Shown: positions 26,756 through 36,225, counted from the stretch's first letter. The stretch is 64,000 nt of DNA from Thalassovita gelatinovora (GCF_001458355.1 NZ_CYSA01000010.1:39511-103510), one strand, 5' to 3'. Translations and numbers: made by a program. Notes: generated from the sequence alone by a model not told the origin.

Positions 26756-27785
26756 ATGGGTCAAACCCGGCTTCTGGTCGGGGCATTCCCCGGTCAGCGC
26801 GCCGCGCGGTGCGCTGACCCATGTGATTATCCTTGATGGCACCATGTCGACGCTGGAACCGGGCGCGGAAACCAATGCCGGGTTGACTTACCGGTTGCTG
26901 GCGCAGATGGGGGCACCGATTTCCGTCTATTATGAAGCCGGGGTTCAGATGGTGGAATGGCGCCATGCCCCCGATGTTCTGATGGGGCGCGGTATCAACC
27001 GGCAGATCCGCCGCGCCTATGGCTATCTCGCCAGCCGCTACCGCCCCGGAGACCGGGTGTTCCTGTTTGGCTATTCGCGCGGGGCCTACGCGGTGCGATC
27101 GCTGGGCGGGGTGATTGATCAAGTCGGGCTGCTGCGCCCCCGATCCGCGACCGAACGCAATATCCAACTGGCCTATCGCCATTATCAAAGCGCCCCCGGC
27201 AGCCCCGCCTGTGCCGCGTTCCGCGCCGCCCATTGCCATGATGAATTCAAGATCGAAATGATCGGCGTCTGGGATACGGTGAAGGCGCTGGGCTGGCGGC
27301 TGCCCATCTTGTGGCGATGGACCGAAGAAAAGCATTCTTTCCATTCGCACGACTTGGGCGGATCGGTGAAATATGGCTTTCATGCTCTGGCAAAGGATGA
27401 AACCCGCGCGGTGTTTGAACCGGTGCTGTGGGACAGCTCTGACACCGATGCGGACCGGATCGAACAGGTCTGGTTTCGCGGTGCCCATGGCGATGTCGGC
27501 GGTCAGCTGGGAGATTTTCAGGCTGCGCGCCCGCTGTCCAATATCCCGCTGGTCTGGATGCTGGAACGGGCGCAGGACTGTGGGTTGCCATTGCCGGAAG
27601 GTTGGCACCGGCTTTTCCCCTGTGATCCCGAAGCCCCCTCGGTCGGCACTTGGCGCGGTTGGGGCAAAATGTTCTTGCTGCGCAAGCGCCGCTTCGTCGG
27701 CGCAGACCCATCCGAACGCTTGCACGAAACCGTGCAGGCCGATCTGCGCGACGTGCCGTTGCCGAAGTCTAGCGCAATTTCATGA
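26721..27785 (+). CDS. DUF2235 alpha/beta-hydrolase-like protein
   Basis: A 354-residue protein of the DUF2235 family. A nucleophile elbow GYSRGAYAVR (Ser119), an IGVWDTVKALG motif and a GAHGDVGG motif carry a likely Ser/Asp/His triad, as in Tle1-type phospholipase effectors and related hydrolases. The ATG at 26721 follows GGGAGGCTTTGCGCC, which sets the start and gives a 35-bp overlap with the preceding molybdenum hydroxylase gene, so expression is coupled. No type VI secretion genes are nearby, so an effector role is doubtful here. Confidence 0.88.
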   Translation: MQLGRLTKRLIEWVKPGFWSGHSPVSAPRGALTHVIILDGTMSTLEPGAETNAGLTYRLLAQMGAPISVYYEAGVQMVEWRHAPDVLMGRGINRQIRRAYGYLASRYRPGDRVFLFGYSRGAYAVRSLGGVIDQVGLLRPRSATERNIQLAYRHYQSAPGSPACAAFRAAHCHDEFKIEMIGVWDTVKALGWRLPILWRWTEEKHSFHSHDLGGSVKYGFHALAKDETRAVFEPVLWDSSDTDADRIEQVWFRGAHGDVGGQLGDFQAARPLSNIPLVWMLERAQDCGLPLPEGWHRLFPCDPEAPSVGTWRGWGKMFLLRKRRFVGADPSERLHETVQADLRDVPLPKSSAIS

Positions 27786-28257
27786 CAATACAGGTAGTCG
27801 ACCCGGTCGCGTAAAGCTTGCCATCCTCCACCCCGCGGATTTCACCAATCGCGATGCCGGTCGACCGGCCGACATGCTGGGCGGTGCCAACCGCTTCGAT
27901 CTTCATGCCAAGAGGGATCGGGCGCAGGATGTTGATCTTGTATTCCAGCGTCGTATAGGTGCTGCCCTTGGGCACTTTGGTCATTACCGCGCAGGCCATG
28001 CAACTGTCCAGCAGCGTGCCGTACCAGCCGCCATGCACCGTGCCCATCGGGTTGGTTACATTGAAATCCGGCGCACCCGAAAAAACGACGCGCCCATCCG
28101 TGACTTCGGAAATGGCATAACCCAACGTTCCCGCGATCGGCGGCCCGGCAGTTTCGCCTCTTAGCATCCGCTGCATCGCTTCCAGACCCGAAATGTTCAG
28201 CATTTCTTCTTTGCTGGGCAAGTCGTCCGGCGATGTTGCGATTTTCCGTTCAGCCAT
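27769..28257 (-). CDS. PaaI/Hotdog-fold thioesterase family protein
   Basis: A 162-residue hotdog-fold protein. The helix region GTVHGGWYGTLLDSCMACAV and the strand TTLEYKINILRPIP are typical of PaaI/acyl-CoA thioesterases. The ATG at 28257 is preceded by GGGAGGACAGAAC. The 3' end overlaps that of the convergent DUF2235 gene by 17 bp. It likely hydrolyses an acyl-CoA; the substrate is unknown. Confidence 0.9.
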   Translation of the reverse strand: MAERKIATSPDDLPSKEEMLNISGLEAMQRMLRGETAGPPIAGTLGYAISEVTDGRVVFSGAPDFNVTNPMGTVHGGWYGTLLDSCMACAVMTKVPKGSTYTTLEYKINILRPIPLGMKIEAVGTAQHVGRSTGIAIGEIRGVEDGKLYATGSTTCIVMKLR

Positions 28258-28328
28258 GTTCTGTCCTCCCACGCGTTCAGTTTAGACTGGCGTGGCGGTA
28301 GGGAACGGACAACCCGGGAAAGCGGTTG

Positions 28329-29195
28329 TTACGCGACGTTCTCCAGCCGCGCCTGCGGCGTGACGCCCAGTGCATGGCAGACATCGCGGGTCAGTTCGGG
28401 GCGGTTCAGCGTGTAGAAATGCAAGCTGTCCACGCCGCCTTCGATCAGGTCGCTGCACAGTTCGGTACACAGCGCGGTGGCCAGCAGATCGTGGCGACCG
28501 TCGCGTTCGGCCTTTTCAAAGGCATCGGTGACCCAGTCGGGTACCAAAGTGCCGCAGCGCTTGGCGAAATTGCGGGTGCCTTTGAAATTCTCGATCGGCA
28601 GGATGCCGGGGATGATCGGCTTGTCGATCCCGGCCTTTTCACAGGCATCGCGGAACCGGAAAAAGGTTTCCGCCTCGAAAAAGAACTGGGTCAGCGCTTC
28701 GTCGGCCCCGGCATCGAATTTGCGTTTCAGCCATTCGATATCGGCCTGATGATCGGCGGATTCAGGGTGTTTTTCAGGATAGGCACCAACCCGGATGGTG
28801 AATTTGTCTTTGGCTGCCAGCGCTTCGATCAATTCGACCGAGCTGGCAAAGCCGTCCTCATGCGCCTGGAACGCGCCGGTGCCCTTGGGCGGATCGCCAC
28901 GCAGCGCCACGATGTCGCTCACGCCCGCTTCGGCGAACCCGTCGGCGATCGAAAGAGTTTCTGCGCGGGTGGCATCGACACAGGTCAGATGCGCCGCCAC
29001 TTTCAGGCCGGAATGTTTATGGATCGTCGCCACCGCGTCACGGGTCAGATCGCGGGTCGTGCCGCCCGCGCCGTAAGTCACCGAAACGAACCGTGGCCCC
29101 AGCGGCGCCAGCGCCTGCACCGTGTCCCATAGGCGAAACGATGCTTCCAGGTTCTGCGGTGGGAAAAACTCGAACGATACGGCGGGCACGGTCAT
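28329..29195 (-). CDS. metF: 5,10-methylenetetrahydrofolate reductase
   Basis: A 288-residue flavoprotein that makes 5-methyl-THF for methionine synthesis. The N-terminal SFEFFPP, SVTYGAGGTTR, AHLTCVDAT and IVALRGDPP, plus QFFFEAETF and GILPI, are the family signatures. The ATG at 29195 gives a normal-length protein; the in-frame extension upstream is non-family sequence. The divergent neighbour at 29293 is a MetR-like LysR regulator. Confidence 0.96.
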   Translation of the reverse strand: MTVPAVSFEFFPPQNLEASFRLWDTVQALAPLGPRFVSVTYGAGGTTRDLTRDAVATIHKHSGLKVAAHLTCVDATRAETLSIADGFAEAGVSDIVALRGDPPKGTGAFQAHEDGFASSVELIEALAAKDKFTIRVGAYPEKHPESADHQADIEWLKRKFDAGADEALTQFFFEAETFFRFRDACEKAGIDKPIIPGILPIENFKGTRNFAKRCGTLVPDWVTDAFEKAERDGRHDLLATALCTELCSDLIEGGVDSLHFYTLNRPELTRDVCHALGVTPQARLENVA

Positions 29196-29292
29196 GATAC
29201 AGGGTCCATCTTTTTGGGCTGCCCCCTTGTCGCGCAAATTCGATTGTGAGACAACTTCATAATTCTCAAGGTGAACATGAGGTTCGCTCACA
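29196..29292. promoter_or_regulatory. metF/metR divergent control region
   Basis: The 97-bp region between the divergent starts carries TGAACATGAGGTTCG (29272-29286, near-palindromic TGAAC/GTTC arms) and a longer inverted repeat ATTGTGAG (29243-29250) / CTCACAAT (29287-29294), the latter overlapping the metR start. LysR-type binding is likely here, although the spacing differs from the E. coli MetR consensus. Confidence 0.45.
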
Positions 29293-30198
29293 ATGCACAT
29301 CGAAATGCGACACCTGCGCACGATCAAGGCCATCCACGATTCCGGCGGTCTGGCTCGGGCGGCGGATCAGTTGAATATCACTCAATCGGCGCTCAGCCAC
29401 CAGATCAAGCATCTGGAAGAACAGACCGGGGTGGAATTGTTCGTGCGTCGCTCGAAACCGATGAAACTGACGGCAGCGGGGATACGGCTGCTCCGGGCGG
29501 CAGAAAAGATCCTGCCGGAAATGGCCGCGCTGGAAGAACAATTCAAAGGCATCCTTAGCGGCAAAACCGGCCGGCTGCACATCGCTATCGAATGCCATGC
29601 CTGTTTCGAATGGCTGTTCCCGGTGTTGGAACAGTTCCGCAAAGCTTGGCCCGAGGTCGATGTCGATATCCGCGCTGGTCTGGCCTTCGACGCGCTGCCC
29701 GCGTTGCAACGCGAAGAAGTCGATCTGGTGATTTCCTCTGATCCCGACAAACTGCCTGGGGTGGAATTCGTACCGCTGTTTGACTATTCGCCGGTCTTTG
29801 TGGCTTCCAGCGCCCACCCGTTGGCGCAAAAGGATTTTATCGAGGCCGAAGATTTCGCCGCTGAAACCCTGATCACCTATCCGGTGGATCGCAACCGGCT
29901 CGACATCTTTACCGAATTGCTGACCCCGGCGGGGGTCGAACCGGCGGCGCTGCGCCCGGTCGAGCTGACCGCGGTGATCTTGCTGCTGGTGGCCTCCAAC
30001 CGTGGCGTCACCGTGCTGCCTGATTGGGTGGTGCGCGAAGTGAAATATTCCTCCGATTACGTCACGCGCCCGATCACCGAAAAAGGCCTGACAAAACGGC
30101 TTTATGCCGCCGTGCGCACCGATGACGCCACCCGGCCTTATTTTGCCCATTTCATCCGTCTGGCGCGTACCGAACCGGTTAAATTGCAGCGCCAGTAA
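29293..30198 (+). CDS. metR: LysR-family regulator, MetR-like
   Basis: A 301-residue LysR protein. The N-terminal HTH is RAADQLNITQSALSHQIKHLE (residues about 20-40) and the C-terminal half is an effector domain with LHIAIECHACFEWLFPVLE, the MetR-type region for homocysteine sensing. The start overlaps the arm of an inverted repeat. Being divergent from metF strongly supports MetR, which activates met genes with homocysteine as coregulator. Confidence 0.9.
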   Translation: MHIEMRHLRTIKAIHDSGGLARAADQLNITQSALSHQIKHLEEQTGVELFVRRSKPMKLTAAGIRLLRAAEKILPEMAALEEQFKGILSGKTGRLHIAIECHACFEWLFPVLEQFRKAWPEVDVDIRAGLAFDALPALQREEVDLVISSDPDKLPGVEFVPLFDYSPVFVASSAHPLAQKDFIEAEDFAAETLITYPVDRNRLDIFTELLTPAGVEPAALRPVELTAVILLLVASNRGVTVLPDWVVREVKYSSDYVTRPITEKGLTKRLYAAVRTDDATRPYFAHFIRLARTEPVKLQRQ

Positions 30199-30216
30199 CC
30201 GCTTTCATCTTGGTTC

Positions 30217-30263
30217 AAATACTCCGGGGGGCCGCCGCTTGCGGCGGTGGGGGCAGCGCCCCC
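30217..30263. repeat. Dispersed intergenic repeat with two GC hairpins
   Basis: AAATACTCCGGGGG is followed by CCGCCGC/GCGGCGG (30232-30247) and GGGGGCAGCGCCCCC (30249-30263). The element at 36176-36225 has the same plan. It lies between metR and the inositol-phosphatase family gene. Confidence 0.6.
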
Positions 30264-30353
30264 GCACCAGCCGGATTGAAATCCCGGCTTCCCCCTTGGC
30301 AAGCGCGGCCTCGCGGCGTATACGCGCGGCTTGGAAACTGAGGGACCGAACCG

Positions 30354-31151
30354 ATGCAAGGCAGCGCAAATCTCAACATCATGCTCAAGGCCGCCCGTAA
30401 AGCTGGCCGTTCGCTGGTGAAGGACTTCCGCGAAGTGGAAAACCTTCAGGTCTCGATGAAAGGCGCGGGCGATTTCGTGTCCAAGGCCGATATCGCCGCC
30501 GAGGCGATCATCAAGGAAGAACTGATGGGCGCGCGCCCGACCTATGGCTGGCTCGGCGAAGAAGGCGGTGAAGAGCCGGGGCAGGACCCGACCCGGCGCT
30601 GGATCGTCGATCCGCTGGATGGCACCACCAATTTCCTGCATGGGTTGCCGCATTGGGCGATTTCGATCGCGCTGGAACATAAAGGTCAGATCGTGTCGGG
30701 GGTGATTTATGATCCCGCCAAGGACGAAATGTTCTATGCCGAAAAGGGCGCTGGTGCCTGGATGAACGATTCCAACCGGCTGCGGGTGTCGGGTCGGCAT
30801 CGGATGATCGAAGCGATCTTTGCCACCGGCATTCCATTCGCTGGCAAAAGAACACTGCCGGCGACGTTGCAGGATCTGGCCCGGATCATGCCCGAATGCG
30901 CCGGTGTGCGGCGTTGGGGATCGGCGGCGCTGGATTTGGCCTATGTTGCGGCGGGACGGTATGACGGGTTCTGGGAACGCGAACTGAACATCTGGGATAT
31001 CGCTGCCGGGACGCTGATCGTCGCCGAAGCGGGTGGTATGGTCGGCGCGATCCGGGACGGTCATGAACCGCTGCAAGACGGTGATATCGTCACAGCCAAT
31101 GGTGCATTGTTCGAAAAATTCGCTGGTCTCGTGCGCGCCCGCGGGGCCTGA
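30354..31151 (+). CDS. suhB: Inositol monophosphatase family protein (SuhB-like)
   Basis: A 265-residue Mg2+-dependent phosphatase. The motif WIVDPLDGTTNFLHG (Asp86/Asp89, with Glu69/Glu70 upstream) and the C-terminal WDIAAGTLIVAEAGG are the two family signatures. It may dephosphorylate myo-inositol phosphate or act as SuhB in rRNA transcription. It stands between an intergenic repeat and the terminators before pyruvate carboxylase. Confidence 0.93.
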   Translation: MQGSANLNIMLKAARKAGRSLVKDFREVENLQVSMKGAGDFVSKADIAAEAIIKEELMGARPTYGWLGEEGGEEPGQDPTRRWIVDPLDGTTNFLHGLPHWAISIALEHKGQIVSGVIYDPAKDEMFYAEKGAGAWMNDSNRLRVSGRHRMIEAIFATGIPFAGKRTLPATLQDLARIMPECAGVRRWGSAALDLAYVAAGRYDGFWERELNIWDIAAGTLIVAEAGGMVGAIRDGHEPLQDGDIVTANGALFEKFAGLVRARGA

Positions 31152-31192
31152 CCCCGGCTGTTGCCATACAGTACAGTATGCGTGTCACGATC

Positions 31193-31216
31193 AACCGCCC
31201 CGCAAAAGGGGCGGTT
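31193..31216 (+). terminator. Terminator after suhB
   Basis: A 9-bp stem AACCGCCCC / GGGGCGGTT with a 6-nt loop is followed by GTTGCGTTT, about 40 nt past the suhB stop. Confidence 0.75.
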
Positions 31217-31273
31217 GTTGCGTTTCCAGACCCCGGTTTTTGATCTGATCGCAAACACCCGCGCAAAATGCAA

Positions 31274-31293
31274 CGGCCCGCCAAAGCGGGCCG
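31274..31293 (-). terminator. Terminator-like hairpin after pyruvate carboxylase
   Basis: A perfect 8-bp stem (CGGCCCGC / GCGGGCCG, 4-nt loop) is followed on the minus strand by TTGCATTTTGC, 40 nt past the pyc stop. Confidence 0.7.
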
Positions 31294-31332
31294 CAGGGTT
31301 TCAAGGATGCCGATCCGCTGCGGGGATTGGCC

Positions 31333-34300
31333 TTATTCGAATTCGATCAACAAATCCTTGGCGTCGATCTGACCGCCGGGCAGGACATGGACCGCCTTGA
31401 TCACCGCGTCGCGTTCGGCATGGATTCCAGTTTCCATTTTCATCGCTTCGATGGTCAACAGAAGATCACCTTCGCTGACCTTCTGACCGACGGAAACGCC
31501 GACGCTGGCCACCACGCCGGGCATCGGTGCGCCGACATGGGCGGGATTGCCCAGTTCGGCCTTGGGCCGGGCCTGGGTCGAGGACTTGATCAAGCGGTTC
31601 GGCACCCGGATCACGCGGGGCTGGCCGTTGAGTTCAAAGAACACCTTGACCTCGCCATCCTCGCTGGTTTCCCCAACCGCCTGCAGCCGGATTTCCAGCG
31701 TCTTGCCGGGATCGATCTCGGCTTCGATTTCTTCGCCCGGTTCCATGCCGTAAAAGAAGGTCGTGGTCGGCAAGCTGCGCACCGGGCCATAGATTTCGTG
31801 ACGGCCCATGTAATCGGTAAAGACCTTGGGATACATCAGGTATCCGTTCAGATCCTCATTATCGATTGCGATCCCGTCCAGCGCCGCACTGATTTCCGTG
31901 CGCTTTTCTTCCAGATCGACGGGGGGCAGATGTTTGCCGGGCCGTTCGGTGTTCGGGGCTTCGTCTTTCAACACCTTCTTGACGATGGCGTCGGGGAAAC
32001 CGTTCGGCGGCTGGCCCAGATTGCCGCGCATCATGTCGATGACGCTGTCGGGGAAGGCGACTTCCTTGTCCGGGTCTTCGACTTCGGCGCGGGTCAGGTT
32101 TTGGCTGACCATCATCAGCGCCATGTCGCCAACGACCTTTGACGACGGCGTCACCTTGACGATATCGCCGAACATGCGGTTCACGTCGGCATAGGTCTGC
32201 GCCACCTCGTGCCAGCGTTCTTCCAGCCCAAGACTGCGCGCCTGCGCCTTCAGGTTGGTGAACTGCCCCCCTGGCATTTCATGCAGATATACTTCCGAAG
32301 CCGGGGCTTGCAGGCCGGATTCGAACGCCACATATTGCGCCCGCACCTGTTCCCAATAGTTGGAAATTTCGCGGATACGCGCGATGTCGATGCCGGTTTC
32401 GCGGTCGGTATTGCGCAGCGCCTCAATGATCGATCCCAGGCAGGCCTGCGAGGTGCCCCCCGAAAACGCATCCATCGCGGCGTCCGCCGCATCGACGCCC
32501 GCGTCGGCGGCGGCGAGGATGGTCGCACCGGCAATGCCGCTGGTGTCATGGGTGTGGAAATGCACCGGGATGGTCAATTCGTCTTTCAGCGCCTTGACCA
32601 GAACCCGTGCAGCGGCCGGTTTCAGCAGCCCCGCCATATCTTTCAGCCCTAGAACATGGGCGCCTGCCGCTTCCAGATCCTTGGCCATGGCGACGTAATA
32701 TTTCAGGTCGTACTTGGCCCGGTTGGGGTCAAGGATATCGCCGGTATAACAGATGGTGCCTTCGCAGATCTTGCCGCTTTCGATCACCGCATCCATCGCC
32801 ACGCGCATGTTTTCGACCCAATTCAGGCTGTCGAAGACCCGAAATACGTCGATGCCGGTTTCGGCTGCCTGACGGACGAATTCGCGCACCACGTTATCGG
32901 GGTAGTTGGTATAGCCAACCCCGTTGGATGCACGCAGCAACATCTGTGTCAGCAGGTTCGGCATCGCTGCGCGAAGGTCCCGCAGCCGCTGCCACGGGCA
33001 TTCCTGCAAGAACCGGTAAGCTACGTCAAAGGTTGCCCCGCCCCAGCATTCAACGCTGAACAGCTGCGGCAGATTGGCGGCATAGACCGGCGCCACCCGG
33101 ATCATGTCGATCGACCGCATCCTTGTCGCCAGCAGCGACTGATGCCCGTCGCGCATGGTGGTGTCCGTCAGCAGCAGTTGTTTTTGTTCCAACATCCAGT
33201 CGGCGACGGCTTTTGCACCATTTTGCTCCAGCAGGGTCTTGGACCCGGCCAGAACTGCATCGGCCGAAACGGGCGGTTTCGGCACCCGGATTTCTTCGGG
33301 CTTGGCACGGCCTTCGGTTTCTGGATGACCGTTGACGGTGATATCGGCAATATAGGTCAGAACCTTGGTGCCACGGTCGCGGCGCTTGGAAAACTCGAAC
33401 AGCCCGGGTGTTTCGTCGATGAACTTGGTGGTGTATTCATTGTTGAGGAAGGTCGGGTGTTTCAGCAGATTTTCCACAAAGGCGATATTGGTGGAAACGC
33501 CGCGAATACGGAATTCGCGCAACGCCCGGTCCATCCGGTGAATCGCCGCTTCGGGCGTCGGCGCCCAGGCGGTGACCTTGACCAGCAGGCTGTCATAATA
33601 GCGGGTGATCACCCCGCCGGCATAGGCGGTGCCGCCATCCAGCCGGATCCCCATCCCGGTGGCCGAGCGGTAGGCGGTGATGCGGCCGTAATCGGGGATG
33701 AAATTGTTCTGCGGATCTTCGGTGGTGATCCGGGTCTGCAACGCGTGGCCATGCAGAACGATATCTTCCTGCCGCGCCATGCCGGTGGCTTCGGCCAGCG
33801 GCTTGCCCTCGGCGATCTTGATCTGCGCCTGCACGATGTCGATGCCGGTGACTTCCTCGGTGACGGTATGTTCCACCTGCACCCGCGGATTGACCTCGAT
33901 GAAATAGAACTTGCCGCTGTCCATATCCATCAGGAATTCGACCGTACCGGCACATTCATAATTCACATGGGCGCAGATGCGACGGCCCAATTCGCAAATT
34001 TCTTCGCGCTGTTCTTGGCTGAGATAAGGGGCAGGGGCGCGTTCGACCACTTTCTGATTACGCCGCTGCACCGAACAATCGCGTTCCCACAAGTGATAGA
34101 TCGCGCCATGGCTGTCGCCGAGGATCTGAACCTCGACATGGCGCGCCCGGATGATCATCTTTTCAAGATAGCCTTCGCCATTGCCAAAGGCCGCTTCGGC
34201 TTCGCGCCGACCTTCCATTACTTTCTCGGCCAATTCGTCGGGGCCAAGGATCGGCCGCATGCCGCGCCCACCGCCGCCCCAGCTCGCTTTCAGCATCAAG

Positions 34301-34770
34301 GGATAGCCGACCGTCGCGGCTTCTGCCTTGATCGCCTCCATGTCATCGCCCAGAACTTCGGTCGCGGGGATCACCGGCACCCCGGCCTCGATCGCCACCC
34401 GGCGGGCGCTGGCCTTGTCGCCAAGAGCGCGCATGGTCGCTGCTTTGGGGCCGATGAAGGCAATGCCCGCTGCCTCGCAGGCATCGACGAAATCGGGGTT
34501 TTCCGACAGTAGCCCATAGCCGGGATGGATCGCGTCCGCTCCCGACAGTTTGGCCACCCGGATAATTTCGTCAATCGACAGATAGGCCGCCACCGGCCCC
34601 ATCCCTTCGCCGATCCGGTAGGCTTCATCGGCCTTGAACCGGTGCAGCCCCAGCTTGTCTTCCTCGGCATAGACTGCGACGGTCTTTTTCCCCAGCTCGT
34701 TCGCCGCCCGCATGACGCGGATTGCAATTTCGCCGCGGTTTGCGATCAGGATTTTGTTGAATTCGGCCAT
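31333..34770 (-). CDS. pyc: Pyruvate carboxylase
   Basis: A 1145-residue biotin enzyme that converts pyruvate, bicarbonate and ATP to oxaloacetate. Domains in order: biotin carboxylase (residues 1-450, KILIANRGEIAIRVMRAA and the ATP-grasp GGGGRGM), carboxyltransferase (about 530-800, LLTDTTMRDGHQSLLATR), tetramerisation/allosteric region, and C-terminal biotinyl domain with EAMKMET (Lys1111). The start at 34770 is family-like (MAEFNKILIANRG); an upstream extension is ignored. It stands alone, with a hairpin terminator downstream. Confidence 0.98.
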   Translation of the reverse strand: MAEFNKILIANRGEIAIRVMRAANELGKKTVAVYAEEDKLGLHRFKADEAYRIGEGMGPVAAYLSIDEIIRVAKLSGADAIHPGYGLLSENPDFVDACEAAGIAFIGPKAATMRALGDKASARRVAIEAGVPVIPATEVLGDDMEAIKAEAATVGYPLMLKASWGGGGRGMRPILGPDELAEKVMEGRREAEAAFGNGEGYLEKMIIRARHVEVQILGDSHGAIYHLWERDCSVQRRNQKVVERAPAPYLSQEQREEICELGRRICAHVNYECAGTVEFLMDMDSGKFYFIEVNPRVQVEHTVTEEVTGIDIVQAQIKIAEGKPLAEATGMARQEDIVLHGHALQTRITTEDPQNNFIPDYGRITAYRSATGMGIRLDGGTAYAGGVITRYYDSLLVKVTAWAPTPEAAIHRMDRALREFRIRGVSTNIAFVENLLKHPTFLNNEYTTKFIDETPGLFEFSKRRDRGTKVLTYIADITVNGHPETEGRAKPEEIRVPKPPVSADAVLAGSKTLLEQNGAKAVADWMLEQKQLLLTDTTMRDGHQSLLATRMRSIDMIRVAPVYAANLPQLFSVECWGGATFDVAYRFLQECPWQRLRDLRAAMPNLLTQMLLRASNGVGYTNYPDNVVREFVRQAAETGIDVFRVFDSLNWVENMRVAMDAVIESGKICEGTICYTGDILDPNRAKYDLKYYVAMAKDLEAAGAHVLGLKDMAGLLKPAAARVLVKALKDELTIPVHFHTHDTSGIAGATILAAADAGVDAADAAMDAFSGGTSQACLGSIIEALRNTDRETGIDIARIREISNYWEQVRAQYVAFESGLQAPASEVYLHEMPGGQFTNLKAQARSLGLEERWHEVAQTYADVNRMFGDIVKVTPSSKVVGDMALMMVSQNLTRAEVEDPDKEVAFPDSVIDMMRGNLGQPPNGFPDAIVKKVLKDEAPNTERPGKHLPPVDLEEKRTEISAALDGIAIDNEDLNGYLMYPKVFTDYMGRHEIYGPVRSLPTTTFFYGMEPGEEIEAEIDPGKTLEIRLQAVGETSEDGEVKVFFELNGQPRVIRVPNRLIKSSTQARPKAELGNPAHVGAPMPGVVASVGVSVGQKVSEGDLLLTIEAMKMETGIHAERDAVIKAVHVLPGGQIDAKDLLIEFE

Positions 34771-34983
34771 GGTGGGTCCCCGGTCTGAAGATCTTGTATG
34801 GAGCATACACTATTTTATGCTGCAATGCAGCACTCGATGTTTTGCGGCATATCGGTTACATTTCCTGACCAAAGTCAAGCATTGTGACGCAGAAATGAAA
34901 GGAAACGCTCTGTTTGCGCAATCAGTTATGCAAAAATGCAAAATGAACTTTGCATGACACCGACTGCCCCAGCGGCAATGTTG

Positions 34984-36114
34984 CTATGCCAATCGGCCCG
35001 GCAAATCGGTCAGCCGGGTCACGCCCATCTGTCCCAGATTGGCCACAAGGTCCTGCCGCAGCATGTCGACCAGATGATCCGGACCCTTGGTTCCCAATGC
35101 CCCAAGCGCAAAATGCCAGGCCCGCCCCAACATCACGAAATCGGCCCCAAGCGCGATGGCGCGGCAGATATCCAACCCGCCTTCGACCCCGCTGTCGAAA
35201 ATCACCGGCAACCGGGTTTCCGCCCGGATCGCCGGCAGCGCCTCGATCGAGGCAGGGGCGGCATCGAATTGCCGCCCGGCATGGTTCGACACCCAGATCC
35301 CGTCAACCCCGGCGGCTTCCAATGGGGCGACATCGCGTGGATCAAGCACCCCCTTGACCACCAACGGCCCATTCCAGCCGTCGCGCAGCGCCTTCAGGTA
35401 GTCCCAATCGGGCGAGGTGCGCAGCAGATAGCCCGCATGTTGCGTCGATCCCAACCCGGTGACATTGCTGGCATAGCTGTCGATCAGCCGCATCCGCGGC
35501 ATCCCCAGCCGCGCCATGCCCATCGCCCAGGCCGGACAACGCGCCACCTGGGTCAACAACCGTGGCGTCAATCGCGGCGGGCTGGTCAGCCCCGACCGTA
35601 CCTGCCGTTCGCGGCGGCTGGCCACCGGCACATCAACGGTCAGCACCAGCGTGCTGAACCCGGCGGCGCGGGCACGCTGCAACATGTCCGCGCGAATCTC
35701 GGGATCTCTTGGCGGATAGATCTGGAACCAGCCATTGCCGTTCACACACTCGGCGACATCCTCCGGCGTCCGGCTGGCCACGGTCGACAACCCGTAAGGC
35801 ATTCCGTGCCGCGTTGCCGCCTGTGCCAAAATCCGTTCCGCATCGGGCCAGAACAATCCCGACATACCGACCGGGCTGATCCCGAAAGGCAGCGCGAGTC
35901 GCTGTCCGAACAGGTCTACCGACAGGTCCGGTTCCGTCTCGCCATGCAGAATCGAGGGCATCAGCACGATCTCGTCCAGCTTCTGCCGGTTGCGCGCTTG
36001 GGTCTTTTCCGTCCCGGTCGCACTGTCAAGATATTCGAACACGAACCACGGCATCCGCCGTCGCGCCTGGGCCTTCAGATCGCTGAGGCCGGGATATTTT
36101 TTGTGCAAATTCAT
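34984..36114 (-). CDS. FMN-dependent alpha-hydroxy-acid oxidase/dehydrogenase (LldD-like)
   Basis: A 376-residue TIM-barrel flavoprotein. Signatures are PFGISPVGMSGLFWPDAE, LTVDVPVASRRERQVRSG, LVVKGVLDPRDV and VSNHAGRQFD, then FDSGVEGGLD. The usual SNHGGRQ is here SNHAGRQ, a Gly-to-Ala change next to the catalytic His. The family oxidises L-lactate, glycolate, mandelate or similar; L-lactate is the commonest in this group. I chose the Met at 36114 (MNLHKKYPGL). An upstream in-frame start at 36174 would add 20 residues. Confidence 0.9.
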   Translation of the reverse strand: MNLHKKYPGLSDLKAQARRRMPWFVFEYLDSATGTEKTQARNRQKLDEIVLMPSILHGETEPDLSVDLFGQRLALPFGISPVGMSGLFWPDAERILAQAATRHGMPYGLSTVASRTPEDVAECVNGNGWFQIYPPRDPEIRADMLQRARAAGFSTLVLTVDVPVASRRERQVRSGLTSPPRLTPRLLTQVARCPAWAMGMARLGMPRMRLIDSYASNVTGLGSTQHAGYLLRTSPDWDYLKALRDGWNGPLVVKGVLDPRDVAPLEAAGVDGIWVSNHAGRQFDAAPASIEALPAIRAETRLPVIFDSGVEGGLDICRAIALGADFVMLGRAWHFALGALGTKGPDHLVDMLRQDLVANLGQMGVTRLTDLPGRLA

Positions 36115-36175
36115 CTGCACATTTGGGCAATCCAGATCCGGAATGTCCAGCAAACTTGTTGTTTCTTCTTGCAAA

Positions 36176-36225
36176 AAATACTCTGGGGGTGAATGGGCCA
36201 GCGGCCCAGAGGGGGCAACGCCCCC
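36176..36225. repeat. Dispersed intergenic repeat with two GC hairpins
   Basis: AAATACTCTGGGGG (36176-36189) is followed by TGGGCCAGCGGCCCA (36194-36208) and GGGGGCAACGCCCCC (36211-36225), the same plan as the element at 30217-30263. It lies upstream of the hydroxyacid oxidase gene. Confidence 0.6.

Noticed and set aside
24764..26875. 703-codon frame opposite the molybdenum hydroxylase gene
   Set aside because: Fully antisense to a clear CoxL-like protein; its residues (many His, Arg, Gly) are typical of a shadow frame.
32656..34512. 618-codon frame opposite pyruvate carboxylase
   Set aside because: Antisense to a conserved enzyme, no motifs of its own.
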